Assembly: GCF_002577195.1 (NCBI RefSeq)
Contig: NZ_NULG01000016.1
Coordinates: forward strand, 1-48,061
DNA: 48,061 bases
Direction of reading: 5' to 3'
DNA from: Bacillus sp. AFS041924
Lineage (GTDB): Bacteria > Bacillota > Bacilli > Bacillales > Bacillaceae_G
Both the position numbers and the translations under genes were made by a program. Below are positions 19,604 to 28,224 of this stretch, piece after piece (the stretch's first letter is position 1; every line of letters begins with the position of its first letter). A model generated the notes under the pieces. The model worked only from the letters and a program-made list of their open reading frames with translations. It had not been told where the DNA came from and ran no database searches.

Positions 19604-21160
19604 ATGAAGAAAAAGACAGCCGGAGTACTATTTGCATCATTATTTACGATTTCAACTGTTCTTGCAGGATGTACATCAGACCAAACAAACAGTAGTGCAA
19701 CAGGAACAAAAGCGAAAGCAGGGGGAACTTTAGTCGTTGCTAGACTATCTGATGCAACAACATTAGATCCTCATTTTATTACTGATATACCATCAGCAAA
19801 CGTTGTTTATGAAAAGGTATATGAAACATTAGTAGAACCAGATAAAAATATGAAGCCACAACCTCTTTTAGCAACTGAATGGAAACAAGTAGATAACGTG
19901 ACTTGGGAGTTCAAATTAAGAGAAGGTGTTAAATTCCAAGATGGATCACCTTTTAATGCAGATGCAGTTAAAACAAATTTCGATAGAGTACTTGATCCAA
20001 AAACAGCATCACCTCAAGCGGGCAAATTTGCCATGATAAAAGAAGTAAAAGTAGTAGACAATTCAACAGTTCAATTTATGTTGAAATACCCATATGCTCC
20101 ACTTTTATCAATATTAATGAGTAATGAAGGAAGTATTATTAGTCCAAAATCGATAAAAGAAAACAGTGTTAAAATCGGACAAAATCCAGTAGGAACTGGT
20201 CCTTATGTATTTAAATCATGGAAATCAGGAGAAGAAATCAAAATTGAAAAAAATAAAGATTACTGGGGTAATAAGCCTAAAATTGATGGTGTAGTCTTTA
20301 AAGTAGTTCCTGAAGATGCTACAAGACTAGCTATGATTGAAACTGGTGAAGCACATGTAACAGACCAAGTGCCTGTAACAGAAATCGAGCGAATTGAGGC
20401 TTCTGACACAATGGATTTATATCGTACAGATGGACTAGCTGTTGAATATTTAAGTATCAATGTTAAGAAAAAACCATTTGATGATGTTCGTGTCCGTAAA
20501 GCAATTGCACATGCAATTGAAGTAGATTCAATTATAAAAGGTGTATATAACGATGTTGGAACAAAAGCGAATTCAACAATGAGTCCAAAAGTTTTTGGAT
20601 ATGATCCAACTATTAAAGGTTATAACTACGATATTAATGAATCTAAAAAGCTATTAAAAGAAGCAGGAATTAAAGATGGTCTAACATTTACATTATCAAC
20701 TAGTGACCGTAAAGAAAGAATTAATATGGCTGAAGTGATTCAATCTCAATTAAAAGGAATCGGTATTAACGTTAAAATCCAAGTTCTTGAATACGGAGCT
20801 TATATTGATACAATCGCAAAAGGTGAACATCAAGTTGCAATTGGTGGATGGGGAAATGCTACTGGTGATGGGGACTATAATCAATTTAACTTATTTGATA
20901 GCAAGTCCCAGGGTGCAGCAGGAAATAGTTCATTCTACAGTAACCCTAAAGTTGATAAATTAATTGAATCAGCTCGTCAAGAAGCGGATGGAAAAAAACG
21001 TAAAGAACTATATGCTCAAGCACAAGAAATTGAAAACGAAGATGTACCATATGTACCTATTCGTAACTATGAGCATTTAGCAGTTACTGGCTCTTCAGTT
21101 AAAGGACTTTGGTTAAACCCAGCAAGTTATTTAATGCTTGATGATGTAACAGTGAAATAA
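19604..21160 (+). CDS. solute-binding lipoprotein of Dpp-type importer, 1
   Basis: A 518-residue SBP_bac_5 (DppA/OppA-like) lipoprotein. The signal peptide ends in the lipobox LAGC with C23. The mature protein opens GGTLVVARLSDATTLDPHF and has KLREGVKFQDGSPFNADAVK and GTGPYVFKSWKSGEEI. It presents substrate to the importer encoded divergently at 15528-19390. RBS is GAGGAGG before ATG 19604. A second, very similar binding protein is encoded at 24364. The gene is controlled by promoter 1, and an attenuator-like terminator separates it from the amidohydrolase that follows. Confidence 0.92.
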   Translation: MKKKTAGVLFASLFTISTVLAGCTSDQTNSSATGTKAKAGGTLVVARLSDATTLDPHFITDIPSANVVYEKVYETLVEPDKNMKPQPLLATEWKQVDNVTWEFKLREGVKFQDGSPFNADAVKTNFDRVLDPKTASPQAGKFAMIKEVKVVDNSTVQFMLKYPYAPLLSILMSNEGSIISPKSIKENSVKIGQNPVGTGPYVFKSWKSGEEIKIEKNKDYWGNKPKIDGVVFKVVPEDATRLAMIETGEAHVTDQVPVTEIERIEASDTMDLYRTDGLAVEYLSINVKKKPFDDVRVRKAIAHAIEVDSIIKGVYNDVGTKANSTMSPKVFGYDPTIKGYNYDINESKKLLKEAGIKDGLTFTLSTSDRKERINMAEVIQSQLKGIGINVKIQVLEYGAYIDTIAKGEHQVAIGGWGNATGDGDYNQFNLFDSKSQGAAGNSSFYSNPKVDKLIESARQEADGKKRKELYAQAQEIENEDVPYVPIRNYEHLAVTGSSVKGLWLNPASYLMLDDVTVK

Positions 21161-21171
21161 GTAATTCAATG

Positions 21172-21210
21172 AGACAGCATAATTAAATTATGCTGTTTCA
21201 ATTTTTAAAA
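21172..21210 (+). terminator. terminator/attenuator after binding protein 1
   Basis: ACAGCATAAT (21174-21183) pairs with ATTATGCTGT (21187-21196) around a 3-nt loop, followed by TTCAATTTTT. It probably gives partial termination, so the binding protein is made in excess of the downstream enzymes, a common pattern for such operons. Confidence 0.8.
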
Positions 21211-21238
21211 AGAAGTCTGCACGCGAGGAGGAGAAAAC

Positions 21239-22717
21239 ATGATTGATTTGTTATTAGTAAATGGAACTGTTATCACAATGGACACAAAAAGAAGAATAAT
21301 CGAAAATGGCTCCGTTGCGATTCATAATGGGAGAATAGTAGACATTGATTTGACTGAAAACTTGAAAACTAAGTATGAGGCGAAAAAAGTAATTGATTGT
21401 AGTCATCAATGTATTTTACCTGGATTAATAGATGTACATGGTCATGGTGGTCATTCAATGTTTAAGACAATTGCAATGGAGAATATCGATTTTTGGATGC
21501 CGATTATGACGAATACATATAAGCATTTTGTGACAGATGATTTTTGGTATTACGAAGGAAAGCTATCTGCACTTGAGCGATTAAAAGCGGGTATTACAAC
21601 AGGAGTTAGTGTGTTAGGATCAGAGCCGAGATCTGATGATCCAATATTTGCGATAAACCATGCGAAAGCTTACAACGAAGTAGGAGTTCGTGAAGTAGTT
21701 TGTACAGGTCCGTGTAACCCACCTTGGCCACATTCATTTAGTAGATGGGTTGATGGGAAAAGAATTGAAAAAGAAATTACCTATGAAGAAGTGTTAAAAG
21801 GAGCAGAAGCGGTTATTGAAGCTTTGAATCATGCAAATGAGGATAGAACAAGAGCCTTTATTACGCCATTTGTTATTGTAACGTCTGTTGACCCATCATA
21901 TCCAACATCTCCAGATCGACTATACGGTTTAACAAAACATGATCTTTATCAAGCTAAAAAAATAAGAGAGATTGCTAGGAAATACAATACAAGAATTCAC
22001 TCAGATGCATTTGGTGGAATGATTCATTTAGCAATTCAAGATAAAGAAAATGCTTTATTAGGTCCAGATGTGCATCTTCAGCATTGCCGGGGAATTTCAT
22101 TCGATGAAGCCAAGATTTTAGCTGAAACTGGAACGAATATTAGTGCATCTCCAGGTTTTGGACAAATAAATGCACGTACTCCTATCACAGAATTAATCGA
22201 AATGGGAGCAACTGTCGCGATTTCTACAGATGGTACCTCACCATCTACGAGCTTTGATTTATTTCAAGCGATGAGGAAAACACAGTTTGTACATCAGGCA
22301 GCTCTTAGGGACTATTATTATTTACCACCAGGTAAGCTTTTAGAAATGGTAACAATTGATGCAGCAAAATGTATAGGTTGGGATGATGAAATAGGTTCAC
22401 TTGAAATTGGTAAAAAAGCAGATGTTATTACAGTCAATCTACATCAACCGCATTTAACTCCTGAGTATATGCATGTTCATCGGTTAGTATTTCAAGCAGT
22501 CGCAAATGATGTTGATCATGTGATTGTTGATGGAAAACTAATTATGGAAGGAAGAAATGTACACACAGTTCATGAGAGCACAGTTTTAATTGAAGCAAAT
22601 GAAGAAGCCTTTGCAACGATTAAACGTGCTGGACTAGAAAAGTATATGCAACCGACAAAGTATTTCTGGGGGCATGCTCGTGCCTATGTTGACGAGATGA
22701 GATATGTTGAAAACTAA
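21239..22717 (+). CDS. amidohydrolase, ATZ/TRZ-like (COG0402 type), 1
   Basis: A 492-residue metal-dependent hydrolase of the amidohydrolase superfamily. It starts with the small beta-domain (LLVNGTVITMDTKRRI). Metal motif HxH is seen in LIDVHGHGGHS, a further ligand His in RIHSDAFGG, another in LQHCRG, and the catalytic Asp in ISTDGTSPS. The family hydrolyses or deaminates ring C-N bonds of N-heterocycles and cyclic ureas; the substrate here is unknown. RBS is GAGGAGGAG before ATG 21239. It is followed after 33 bp by a divergent paralogue, and both lie between two binding-protein genes. Confidence 0.85.
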   Translation: MIDLLLVNGTVITMDTKRRIIENGSVAIHNGRIVDIDLTENLKTKYEAKKVIDCSHQCILPGLIDVHGHGGHSMFKTIAMENIDFWMPIMTNTYKHFVTDDFWYYEGKLSALERLKAGITTGVSVLGSEPRSDDPIFAINHAKAYNEVGVREVVCTGPCNPPWPHSFSRWVDGKRIEKEITYEEVLKGAEAVIEALNHANEDRTRAFITPFVIVTSVDPSYPTSPDRLYGLTKHDLYQAKKIREIARKYNTRIHSDAFGGMIHLAIQDKENALLGPDVHLQHCRGISFDEAKILAETGTNISASPGFGQINARTPITELIEMGATVAISTDGTSPSTSFDLFQAMRKTQFVHQAALRDYYYLPPGKLLEMVTIDAAKCIGWDDEIGSLEIGKKADVITVNLHQPHLTPEYMHVHRLVFQAVANDVDHVIVDGKLIMEGRNVHTVHESTVLIEANEEAFATIKRAGLEKYMQPTKYFWGHARAYVDEMRYVEN

Positions 22718-22750
22718 AATAATATTTTAAATGTTCGAAGGGAGAAAAGA

Positions 22751-24247
22751 ATGAAAACGAAGCTAAAGGGAAAATACGTAATTGGTTTTGATGGAAGCGA
22801 ACATGTCATTTTGGAAGATGCAGAGATTGTTTATGAAAAAGACACGATTTTATTTGTTGGAAAAAACTATTTAGAAGAAGTAGATCAAGTAATTGACGTA
22901 GGAAATGCGATCCTTAGTCCTGGTTTCATTGATTTAAATGCTCTAGGTGATATTGATCATGATATTTTGCATTTAGAAGCGAAATCAAACAGACAAAAAA
23001 ATCTCCTTTGGTCTGAACAATACGTAAATGATGGACATCACGAACTAATGAGTGAAGAAGAAGAAGCATTTAAATCCTTATATGCTTATTCTCAACTAAT
23101 CTTAAATGGAATTACAACGGCCATGCCGATTACATCTGTTTTTTATAAAAATTGGGCCGAAACTTACGATGAGTTAGTAGCCGCAGCGAATCATGCAGGA
23201 AAACTTGGGTTGAGAATTTATCTTGGACCAAGCTATCAAGCAGGCATTAGAGTAGTCGAGCCAGATGGAAAGATTAAAATTCATTGGGATGAAAAAGCAG
23301 GCGAGGAAGGATTAGAAAGAGCAGTAAAGTTTGTTGAGACCTTCGATGGTGCATTTGATGGATTAGTTAGAGGGATGTTAGCTCCAGAAAGAATTGAATC
23401 CCAGACGGAAGAGATTTTGATAAAAACAAAATATTACAGTGAAAAATTAAACGTTCCAATCAAGCTCCATGCTGCGCAAGGAAGTTTTGAATTTAATACA
23501 ATTTTAAAAGAACAAGGAGTTACACCAATTAAATATTTATATAATCTTGGATTCTTAGGTCCAAATACAGGAATACCACACGCTCATTTTATTTCGGGCT
23601 ATAGTGGAGCGAATTACAATATTGATAATGATATTTCGCTTCTCAACGAAACAAATTCTACTGTAATCCATTGTCCACTTATTATAGGTAGACACGGAGA
23701 AGGGCTTGAATCATTTGCAAAATATAGAAAAGAAGGAATCAATATTGCATTAGGTACTGATACTTTCCCTCCAGATATTTTTCAAAATGTGCGTACCGGA
23801 AGTATGCTTTCAAGATTTGTAGAAAAAGAAGTTGAAGGATCTACATATGCTGATTTTTTCAATTCGCTCACTTTAGGAGCAGCGGCATTTCTAAACCGTG
23901 AAGATTTAGGTCGAATTGCCGTTGGTGCAAAGGCAGATATTATTGCAATTGATTTAAGTGGATTCCATATGGGCGTTATGGATGATCCAATTCGCACAAT
24001 GTTTGTAAGCGGTTCAGGTAGAGATGTAAAACTATCAATTATTAATGGAAGGATTGTGATGCAAGATCAAGAGATTCCTAATCTTGATAAGGAAGTATTA
24101 AAACAAAAAGGCCAATTGTATTTTAATAAGATGAGAAAAGGATATATGGAAAGAGATTATGAACAACTTCCTGAAGATGAACTATTTCCGCCATCTTTTA
24201 AAAGAGTTGGTTCAATTAAAAAAGTAGAAGCAAAATCAAATAATTGA
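22751..24247 (+). CDS. amidohydrolase-fold protein lacking HxH, 2
   Basis: A 498-residue amidohydrolase-superfamily protein. The usual HxH after strand 1 is replaced by N-A-L in SPGFIDLNALGDIDHDIL. Other elements remain: KLHAAQG, IPHAHFISG, VIHCPL and the catalytic Asp in LGTDTFPPD, and the C-terminal ADIIAIDLSGF beta-domain segment. It may bind a single metal with D/H residues of the DIDHD stretch, or belong to a subgroup with altered chemistry. RBS AAGGGAG precedes ATG 22751. It forms an operon with the preceding amidohydrolase. Confidence 0.8.
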   Translation: MKTKLKGKYVIGFDGSEHVILEDAEIVYEKDTILFVGKNYLEEVDQVIDVGNAILSPGFIDLNALGDIDHDILHLEAKSNRQKNLLWSEQYVNDGHHELMSEEEEAFKSLYAYSQLILNGITTAMPITSVFYKNWAETYDELVAAANHAGKLGLRIYLGPSYQAGIRVVEPDGKIKIHWDEKAGEEGLERAVKFVETFDGAFDGLVRGMLAPERIESQTEEILIKTKYYSEKLNVPIKLHAAQGSFEFNTILKEQGVTPIKYLYNLGFLGPNTGIPHAHFISGYSGANYNIDNDISLLNETNSTVIHCPLIIGRHGEGLESFAKYRKEGINIALGTDTFPPDIFQNVRTGSMLSRFVEKEVEGSTYADFFNSLTLGAAAFLNREDLGRIAVGAKADIIAIDLSGFHMGVMDDPIRTMFVSGSGRDVKLSIINGRIVMQDQEIPNLDKEVLKQKGQLYFNKMRKGYMERDYEQLPEDELFPPSFKRVGSIKKVEAKSNN

Positions 24248-24253
24248 AAAACT

Positions 24254-24317
24254 AGTAAAGAAACTGAAAAAACAGGTAAAGATATTCAAAAATAATTATC
24301 AGAATATTTTATATAAT
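24254..24317 (+). promoter_or_regulatory. activator-type promoter 2: two direct repeats plus TATAAT
   Basis: Repeat A AGTAAAGAAACTGAAAA (24254-24270) and repeat B GGTAAAGATATTCAAAA (24275-24291) start 21 bp apart, and TATAAT (24312-24317) starts 37 bp after repeat B begins. There is no TTGACA-like -35. The layout is the same as promoters 1 and 3. Repeat A lies only 7 bp past the stop codon of the preceding amidohydrolase. Confidence 0.8.
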
Positions 24318-24363
24318 TAGATAAATATTTGTAAGACAAACTTTAAACAGGGAGGCAGTGCCA

Positions 24364-25929
24364 TTGAAATTGAAATCGGGAATAGGTAAATTTTTTCTAG
24401 TATTATTTTCTGCTGTAACAATTACAGGATGTTCCTCTAATCAAGACGTAGGTACAAAAGCGAATGGACAAGCAAATGATTCTAAAGGCGGAAGCACACT
24501 CGTAATTGCTCGCTTATCAGATGCCGAAAATTTAGATCAGCAATTTATGTCTACCATAAATGCAGCAAGCGTTACGCATCATAAAATTTATGAAGGTCTA
24601 GTCCAACGAGGTGAAAATAATGAAATTCAACCAATGCTAGCAGAATCATGGAATCAAATAAATGATACAATATGGGAATTTAAACTAAGACATGATGCTA
24701 AGTTTCACGATGGTACGCCATTTAATGCTGAAGCTGTAAAAAAGACGTTTGATCGTTTATTAGATCCGAAAGTTGCTTCACCAAGAGTTGTCGTATTCAA
24801 AATGGTAAAAGAAGTTAAAGTAGTCGATGAATATACAGTTCAATTTATTTTAAGTGAGCCATTCTCACCACTTCTTTCAATTTTAGCAAATCATGAAGGA
24901 GGAATTATAAGTCCTAAAACAATTGATAAATATGGTAAGAATATTATTCAAGAACCAAATGGAACAGGTCCATTTAAATTTAAATCATGGTCTCCAGGTC
25001 AGGAAATCACATTAGTAAAAAATGAAGATTATTGGGGCGATAAACCTAAAGTAGACAAGGTTGTGTTCCAAGTAGTTCCAGAGGACTCTACAAGAATTTC
25101 AATGATCGAAACAGGAGAAGCTCAAATTGCAGAACCACTTCCTGTAGCAGTAATGAATCAAGTTGAATCATCCTCAGCTATGGAAGTTTATCGCAGTGAA
25201 GGTTACGGAACAGAGTATATCGGATTCAATGTAACGAAAGAACCGTTTAATGACGCACGAGTTCGTAAAGCAATTGCTCATGCTGTTGAAATGGATTCGA
25301 TTATTAAAGGCGTATTTAATAATGTCGGTAAAAAAGCGAATTCCGCAATGGGATCAAAAGTATTTGGGTATGATGATCAATTAAAAGCTTATAATTACAA
25401 TCTAAAAGAAGCTAAGAAACTATTAACAGAAGCTGGTTATCCAAATGGATTTGACGCAACAATCTTAACGATGGATAGTAAAGAACGTGTAAATTTAGCA
25501 GAAGTTATTCAATCACAATTAAAAGGAATAGGCATTAATTTAAAAGTACAAGTGATGGAATACGGTTCGTTCGTTGAAAAAGTAAATAAAGGCCAATCAG
25601 AAATGTTCATTATTAGCTGGAGAAACGCAACTGGAGATGCTGATTACAATCAATACAACCTATTCCACTCAGATTCTCGCGGAGCTGCTGGAAATACATT
25701 TTTCTATAGTAATCCAAAAGTAGATGAATTAATTAACGCTGGACGAAAAGAAAAAGACGAAGCAAAACGTAAAGAAATTTATGCTCAAGCTCAAGAAATT
25801 GAAATGGAAGATTCTCCTTATATTCCAGTACGAGTAATCGAGAATGTAGCTGCAATTTCAAAAAATGTAAAAGGTTTTTCAATCAGTCCTTCAGGTTATT
25901 TAGAGATAAATGATGTGACGATTAAGTAA
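24364..25929 (+). CDS. solute-binding lipoprotein of Dpp-type importer, 2
   Basis: A 521-residue SBP_bac_5 lipoprotein, closely paralogous to the protein at 19604 along its whole length (shared blocks FHDGTPFNAEAVKKTFDRLL and GNTFFYSNPKVDELI). The lipobox is ITGC with C23. I choose TTG 24364, 8 bp after GGGAGG; a GTG at 24358 is only 2 bp from that site. There is no permease or ATPase of its own nearby, so it probably shares the divergent Dpp-type importer. An IS3-family element is inserted about 10 bp after its stop codon. Confidence 0.9.
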   Translation: MKLKSGIGKFFLVLFSAVTITGCSSNQDVGTKANGQANDSKGGSTLVIARLSDAENLDQQFMSTINAASVTHHKIYEGLVQRGENNEIQPMLAESWNQINDTIWEFKLRHDAKFHDGTPFNAEAVKKTFDRLLDPKVASPRVVVFKMVKEVKVVDEYTVQFILSEPFSPLLSILANHEGGIISPKTIDKYGKNIIQEPNGTGPFKFKSWSPGQEITLVKNEDYWGDKPKVDKVVFQVVPEDSTRISMIETGEAQIAEPLPVAVMNQVESSSAMEVYRSEGYGTEYIGFNVTKEPFNDARVRKAIAHAVEMDSIIKGVFNNVGKKANSAMGSKVFGYDDQLKAYNYNLKEAKKLLTEAGYPNGFDATILTMDSKERVNLAEVIQSQLKGIGINLKVQVMEYGSFVEKVNKGQSEMFIISWRNATGDADYNQYNLFHSDSRGAAGNTFFYSNPKVDELINAGRKEKDEAKRKEIYAQAQEIEMEDSPYIPVRVIENVAAISKNVKGFSISPSGYLEINDVTIK

Positions 25930-26004
25930 TATTTTGAAAAAGAGGGTGTCCTAAACTTTTGAATTGTTCCCTATAAAGTGGACACATAAAAAAGAGACTT
26001 CCTT

Positions 26005-26886
26005 TTAAGCACAAAGTAATTGGCTCCGGTATTCAACCGGAGTCATTTTATTTAATGTCCATTGCGGACGATGATGATTGTACTCTTCGATATAATCATA
26101 AATACATTTTTGTAATTCAAGTATTGTTTGACTCTCCCTATAATCTACTTCATCTTTTAAATGACCAAAAAATGATTCCATAGGGGCATTATCCCAACAG
26201 TTACCTTTTCGAGACATAGATTGAATAAGACCCATTTTTTTCACTCTATTTTGAAACTCTGGATGAGTATAATGGAATCCCTGATCCGAATGTAAGATTG
26301 CACCTGGATAGATGCAACTATCAAGAGCTTCTTCTAATTTATCTAGAGTAGTATAGGCAATTTCCATTGAAAGAGAAGTAGAAATATGAGCAGCTAAAAT
26401 TTCTCTAGTTGCACAGTCCTTAACACATGATAAATATGCTTTGTGACCCTTACCGTAGTATAAGTAAGTTATATCAGTCAATAAAGTCTTTTGTGGGGTA
26501 TCTTGTTTAAATTTACGATTAAGAATATTTTTAAGGGTTTTATGTTCCTGTGTAGCCTTTGCCATTTTCTTATAAGGGTTTGTCCTACGAATTTTTGTGT
26601 ACATCGAATATTTTTTCATTAAGCGATAAATTCGTTTAAAGTTCATAGTAACACCCATTACCTTGCTTAAATACATCTTAATGTGGCGGATACCCTTCTT
26701 TTGATTAGATTTATCGAAGATATCCTTTATTAATTTATAATCTAATTCATCACGTTTTTCACGTTCATATCGTATTCTTTCAGCCTTTAAGAATGCGTAA
26801 TATCCACTTCGACTCACGCCTGCTAACTTACAGAAATAGGAAACCATCTGAGGAAATTCATGATTTCTTAGTGTCTGTTCAATCAA
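26005..26886 (-). CDS. IS3-family transposase OrfB (DDE integrase)
   Basis: A 293-residue catalytic subunit. A HTH_21-like N-terminal region (VSRSGYYAFLKAERIRYER) is followed by an rve integrase core. The DDE residues are seen in LLTDITYL, ILHSDQGFHYTHPEFQ and NAPMESFFGHLKDE, and the C-terminus has YNHHRPQWTLNKMTPVEYR. Its frame continues upstream into the orfA end in the -1 register. At 26907-26930 the orfA sequence CAG-AAA-AAG could serve as a slip site, giving an OrfAB fusion as in other IS3 elements. The codon at 26886 is TTG, so frameshifting is the more likely mode of expression. Confidence 0.9.
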   Translation of the reverse strand: MIEQTLRNHEFPQMVSYFCKLAGVSRSGYYAFLKAERIRYEREKRDELDYKLIKDIFDKSNQKKGIRHIKMYLSKVMGVTMNFKRIYRLMKKYSMYTKIRRTNPYKKMAKATQEHKTLKNILNRKFKQDTPQKTLLTDITYLYYGKGHKAYLSCVKDCATREILAAHISTSLSMEIAYTTLDKLEEALDSCIYPGAILHSDQGFHYTHPEFQNRVKKMGLIQSMSRKGNCWDNAPMESFFGHLKDEVDYRESQTILELQKCIYDYIEEYNHHRPQWTLNKMTPVEYRSQLLCA

Positions 26887-26906
26887 TTCAAATTTCTCAG
26901 CTTTCG

Positions 26907-27338
26907 TTAACGTTTCTTTTTCTGTGCCGCCTGCCTTTCTAGTTCGTCGAGCTTTTTTAAAAACTCTACCTCTGCCTCAAGAAACGCTATTCGAGCTTCA
27001 GCTTTCTTTAATTTCTGTTCAGCCGTTTGATCTTTTGAACTTGGTCTTCCAGTTGAACCTTTCCCACGTCTTTCTGTATAGAATCCTTCTTCTCCGTAGA
27101 TTTTATAAGTATTTCTCCAACGTTCTAAACATTGACCTGGCTTGTCATTACCTATAATTTCTAAATCAAATCCATTTTCAATAAAGATTTGAAGAGGACC
27201 TTTCCCTTTAAGATTTTCTAATACAGCTTTTACTTTAAATTCTGGTTTATAGCTTATTGAACGATCTGATACTTTACTCACATTACTATTTTTTTCAAGT
27301 TGTTTTATTTGAAAACTATTAAATATAATTTTACTCAT
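26907..27338 (-). CDS. IS3-family transposase OrfA
   Basis: A 143-residue helix-turn-helix protein. The DNA-binding region (about 28-85) has YKPEFKVKAVLENLKGKGP and a GQCLERWRNTYKIYGEEG helix pair. A C-terminal leucine-zipper-like coiled coil (KLKKAEARIAFLEAEVEFLKK, in two parts KLKKAEARI and AFLEAEVEFLKK) follows, as usual for IS3 OrfA dimerisation. It ends with QKKKR next to the predicted frameshift site and overlaps the extended OrfB frame. Confidence 0.88.
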   Translation of the reverse strand: MSKIIFNSFQIKQLEKNSNVSKVSDRSISYKPEFKVKAVLENLKGKGPLQIFIENGFDLEIIGNDKPGQCLERWRNTYKIYGEEGFYTERRGKGSTGRPSSKDQTAEQKLKKAEARIAFLEAEVEFLKKLDELERQAAQKKKR

Positions 27339-27549
27339 TTTTCCCCGACCTCATCTATTTATATTTTTATTATAAACGGGTTTTGAATGTCGAGGACATA
27401 AAAATACCCGAATAATAGACCCTTTTTTTAAGTGTCTATTATTCGGGTAACAATTCACTTTTTAGGGGACCTTTTTTTTAGAAATTGCAGTTAGTAGAGC
27501 TTAATAGTATCTGACTTAAATCGGGCAATCACGAATAACTAGCTTGACT

Positions 27550-27748
27550 GCAAATAAAATCCAAAAAACGCAAATAAAGTTGGCAAAACTGCAATTAAAA
27601 ATAAGAGATACGCAAATAACTAGCGGACTGCAATTAAAATCTGAAAATCGCAAATAAAATTGGCAAAACTGCAATTAAAATCTGAAAATCGCAAATAAAA
27701 TTAGCAAAACTGCAAATAAAATTGCAAGAATCGCAAATAAGATGAAAT
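27550..27748. repeat. degenerate tandem array of GCAAWTAAAA, about 20-21 bp period
   Basis: Ten copies of GCAAATAAAA or GCAATTAAAA start at 27550, 27570, 27591, 27612, 27630, 27650, 27671, 27691, 27712 and 27733, giving spacings of 18 to 21 bp, mostly 20 or 21. Between them alternate segments such as TTGGCAAAACT and TCTGAAAATC. It lies just right of the IS element. The period is too short for CRISPR and there is no reading frame through it. Confidence 0.85.
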
Positions 27749-27911
27749 ATTACCTATACTGGTTAGGGTATTTCGGATTAAATCTTATCTAAAAGCTGAT
27801 GTTCACAAATGAAGAAAACAGCAAATTTGGTCCAATCTGTTCTAAATCGAATAAAAACTAGATAGAAACCTGCAATTTATTATAAAAAGATAAATAAAAT
27901 CAGCTACATAT

Positions 27912-28090
27912 AAGAAGACTCTCTGATATACCCCCTCTTATAACGTTCGCGTATCAGAAAATCTTCTTTCCATGAATAAGTTCATTGAAATGAATGTTGA
28001 TCGACTCCAAAGGGAAATGCGGGAAGACTAAAGACCCGTAGGAACGGAGGTAATGAGGAAGCTCAGGTTTCGCCACATAGAAAAGAGAGC
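27912..28090. repeat. palindromic Bacillus-type intergenic repeat
   Basis: An interrupted inverted repeat (AAGAAGA and CTGATA at 27912-27928 against TATCAG and TCTTCTT at 27952-27968) is followed by TTCATT-GA-AATGAA and by a GC-richer segment with CGGG (28020-28023)/CCCG (28035-28038) and GTAATGAGGAAGCTC. The last part resembles dispersed intergenic repeats of Bacillus and shares GTAATGAG with the repeat at the right window edge. The 27749-28322 gap holds no gene that I can see. Confidence 0.55.
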
Positions 28091-28224
28091 ATCCTGATGT
28101 AGAAATCAATCTCACAAAGTAACTTTTACGAATAGTTGATAATTAATTGACTAGTTTTTATTTCATCAGCGCAAAAGGTTCACTTTTTTGCAGAATGACC
28201 TTTTTATACAATAGAAAACCAATT

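Larger units (their letters stand above)
25938..27480 (-). mobile_element. IS3-family insertion sequence, apparently intact
   Basis: An element of about 1.54 kb with two overlapping-logic ORFs (orfA, orfB) on the minus strand. Its ends are imperfect inverted repeats: the left end around 25939-25966 contains GTGTCCTAAAC and GAATTGTT, and the right end around 27450-27475 contains the complement with AGGGGACC. Target-site duplication cannot be read because both flanks are A/T runs. The exact ends are uncertain by a few bases. Confidence 0.85.

Noticed and set aside
27550-27748. CRISPR array
   Set aside because: The units are about 10 bp and recur every 20-21 bp, the in-between segments themselves repeat, and no cas gene is near. 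Repeat and spacer sizes do not fit CRISPR.
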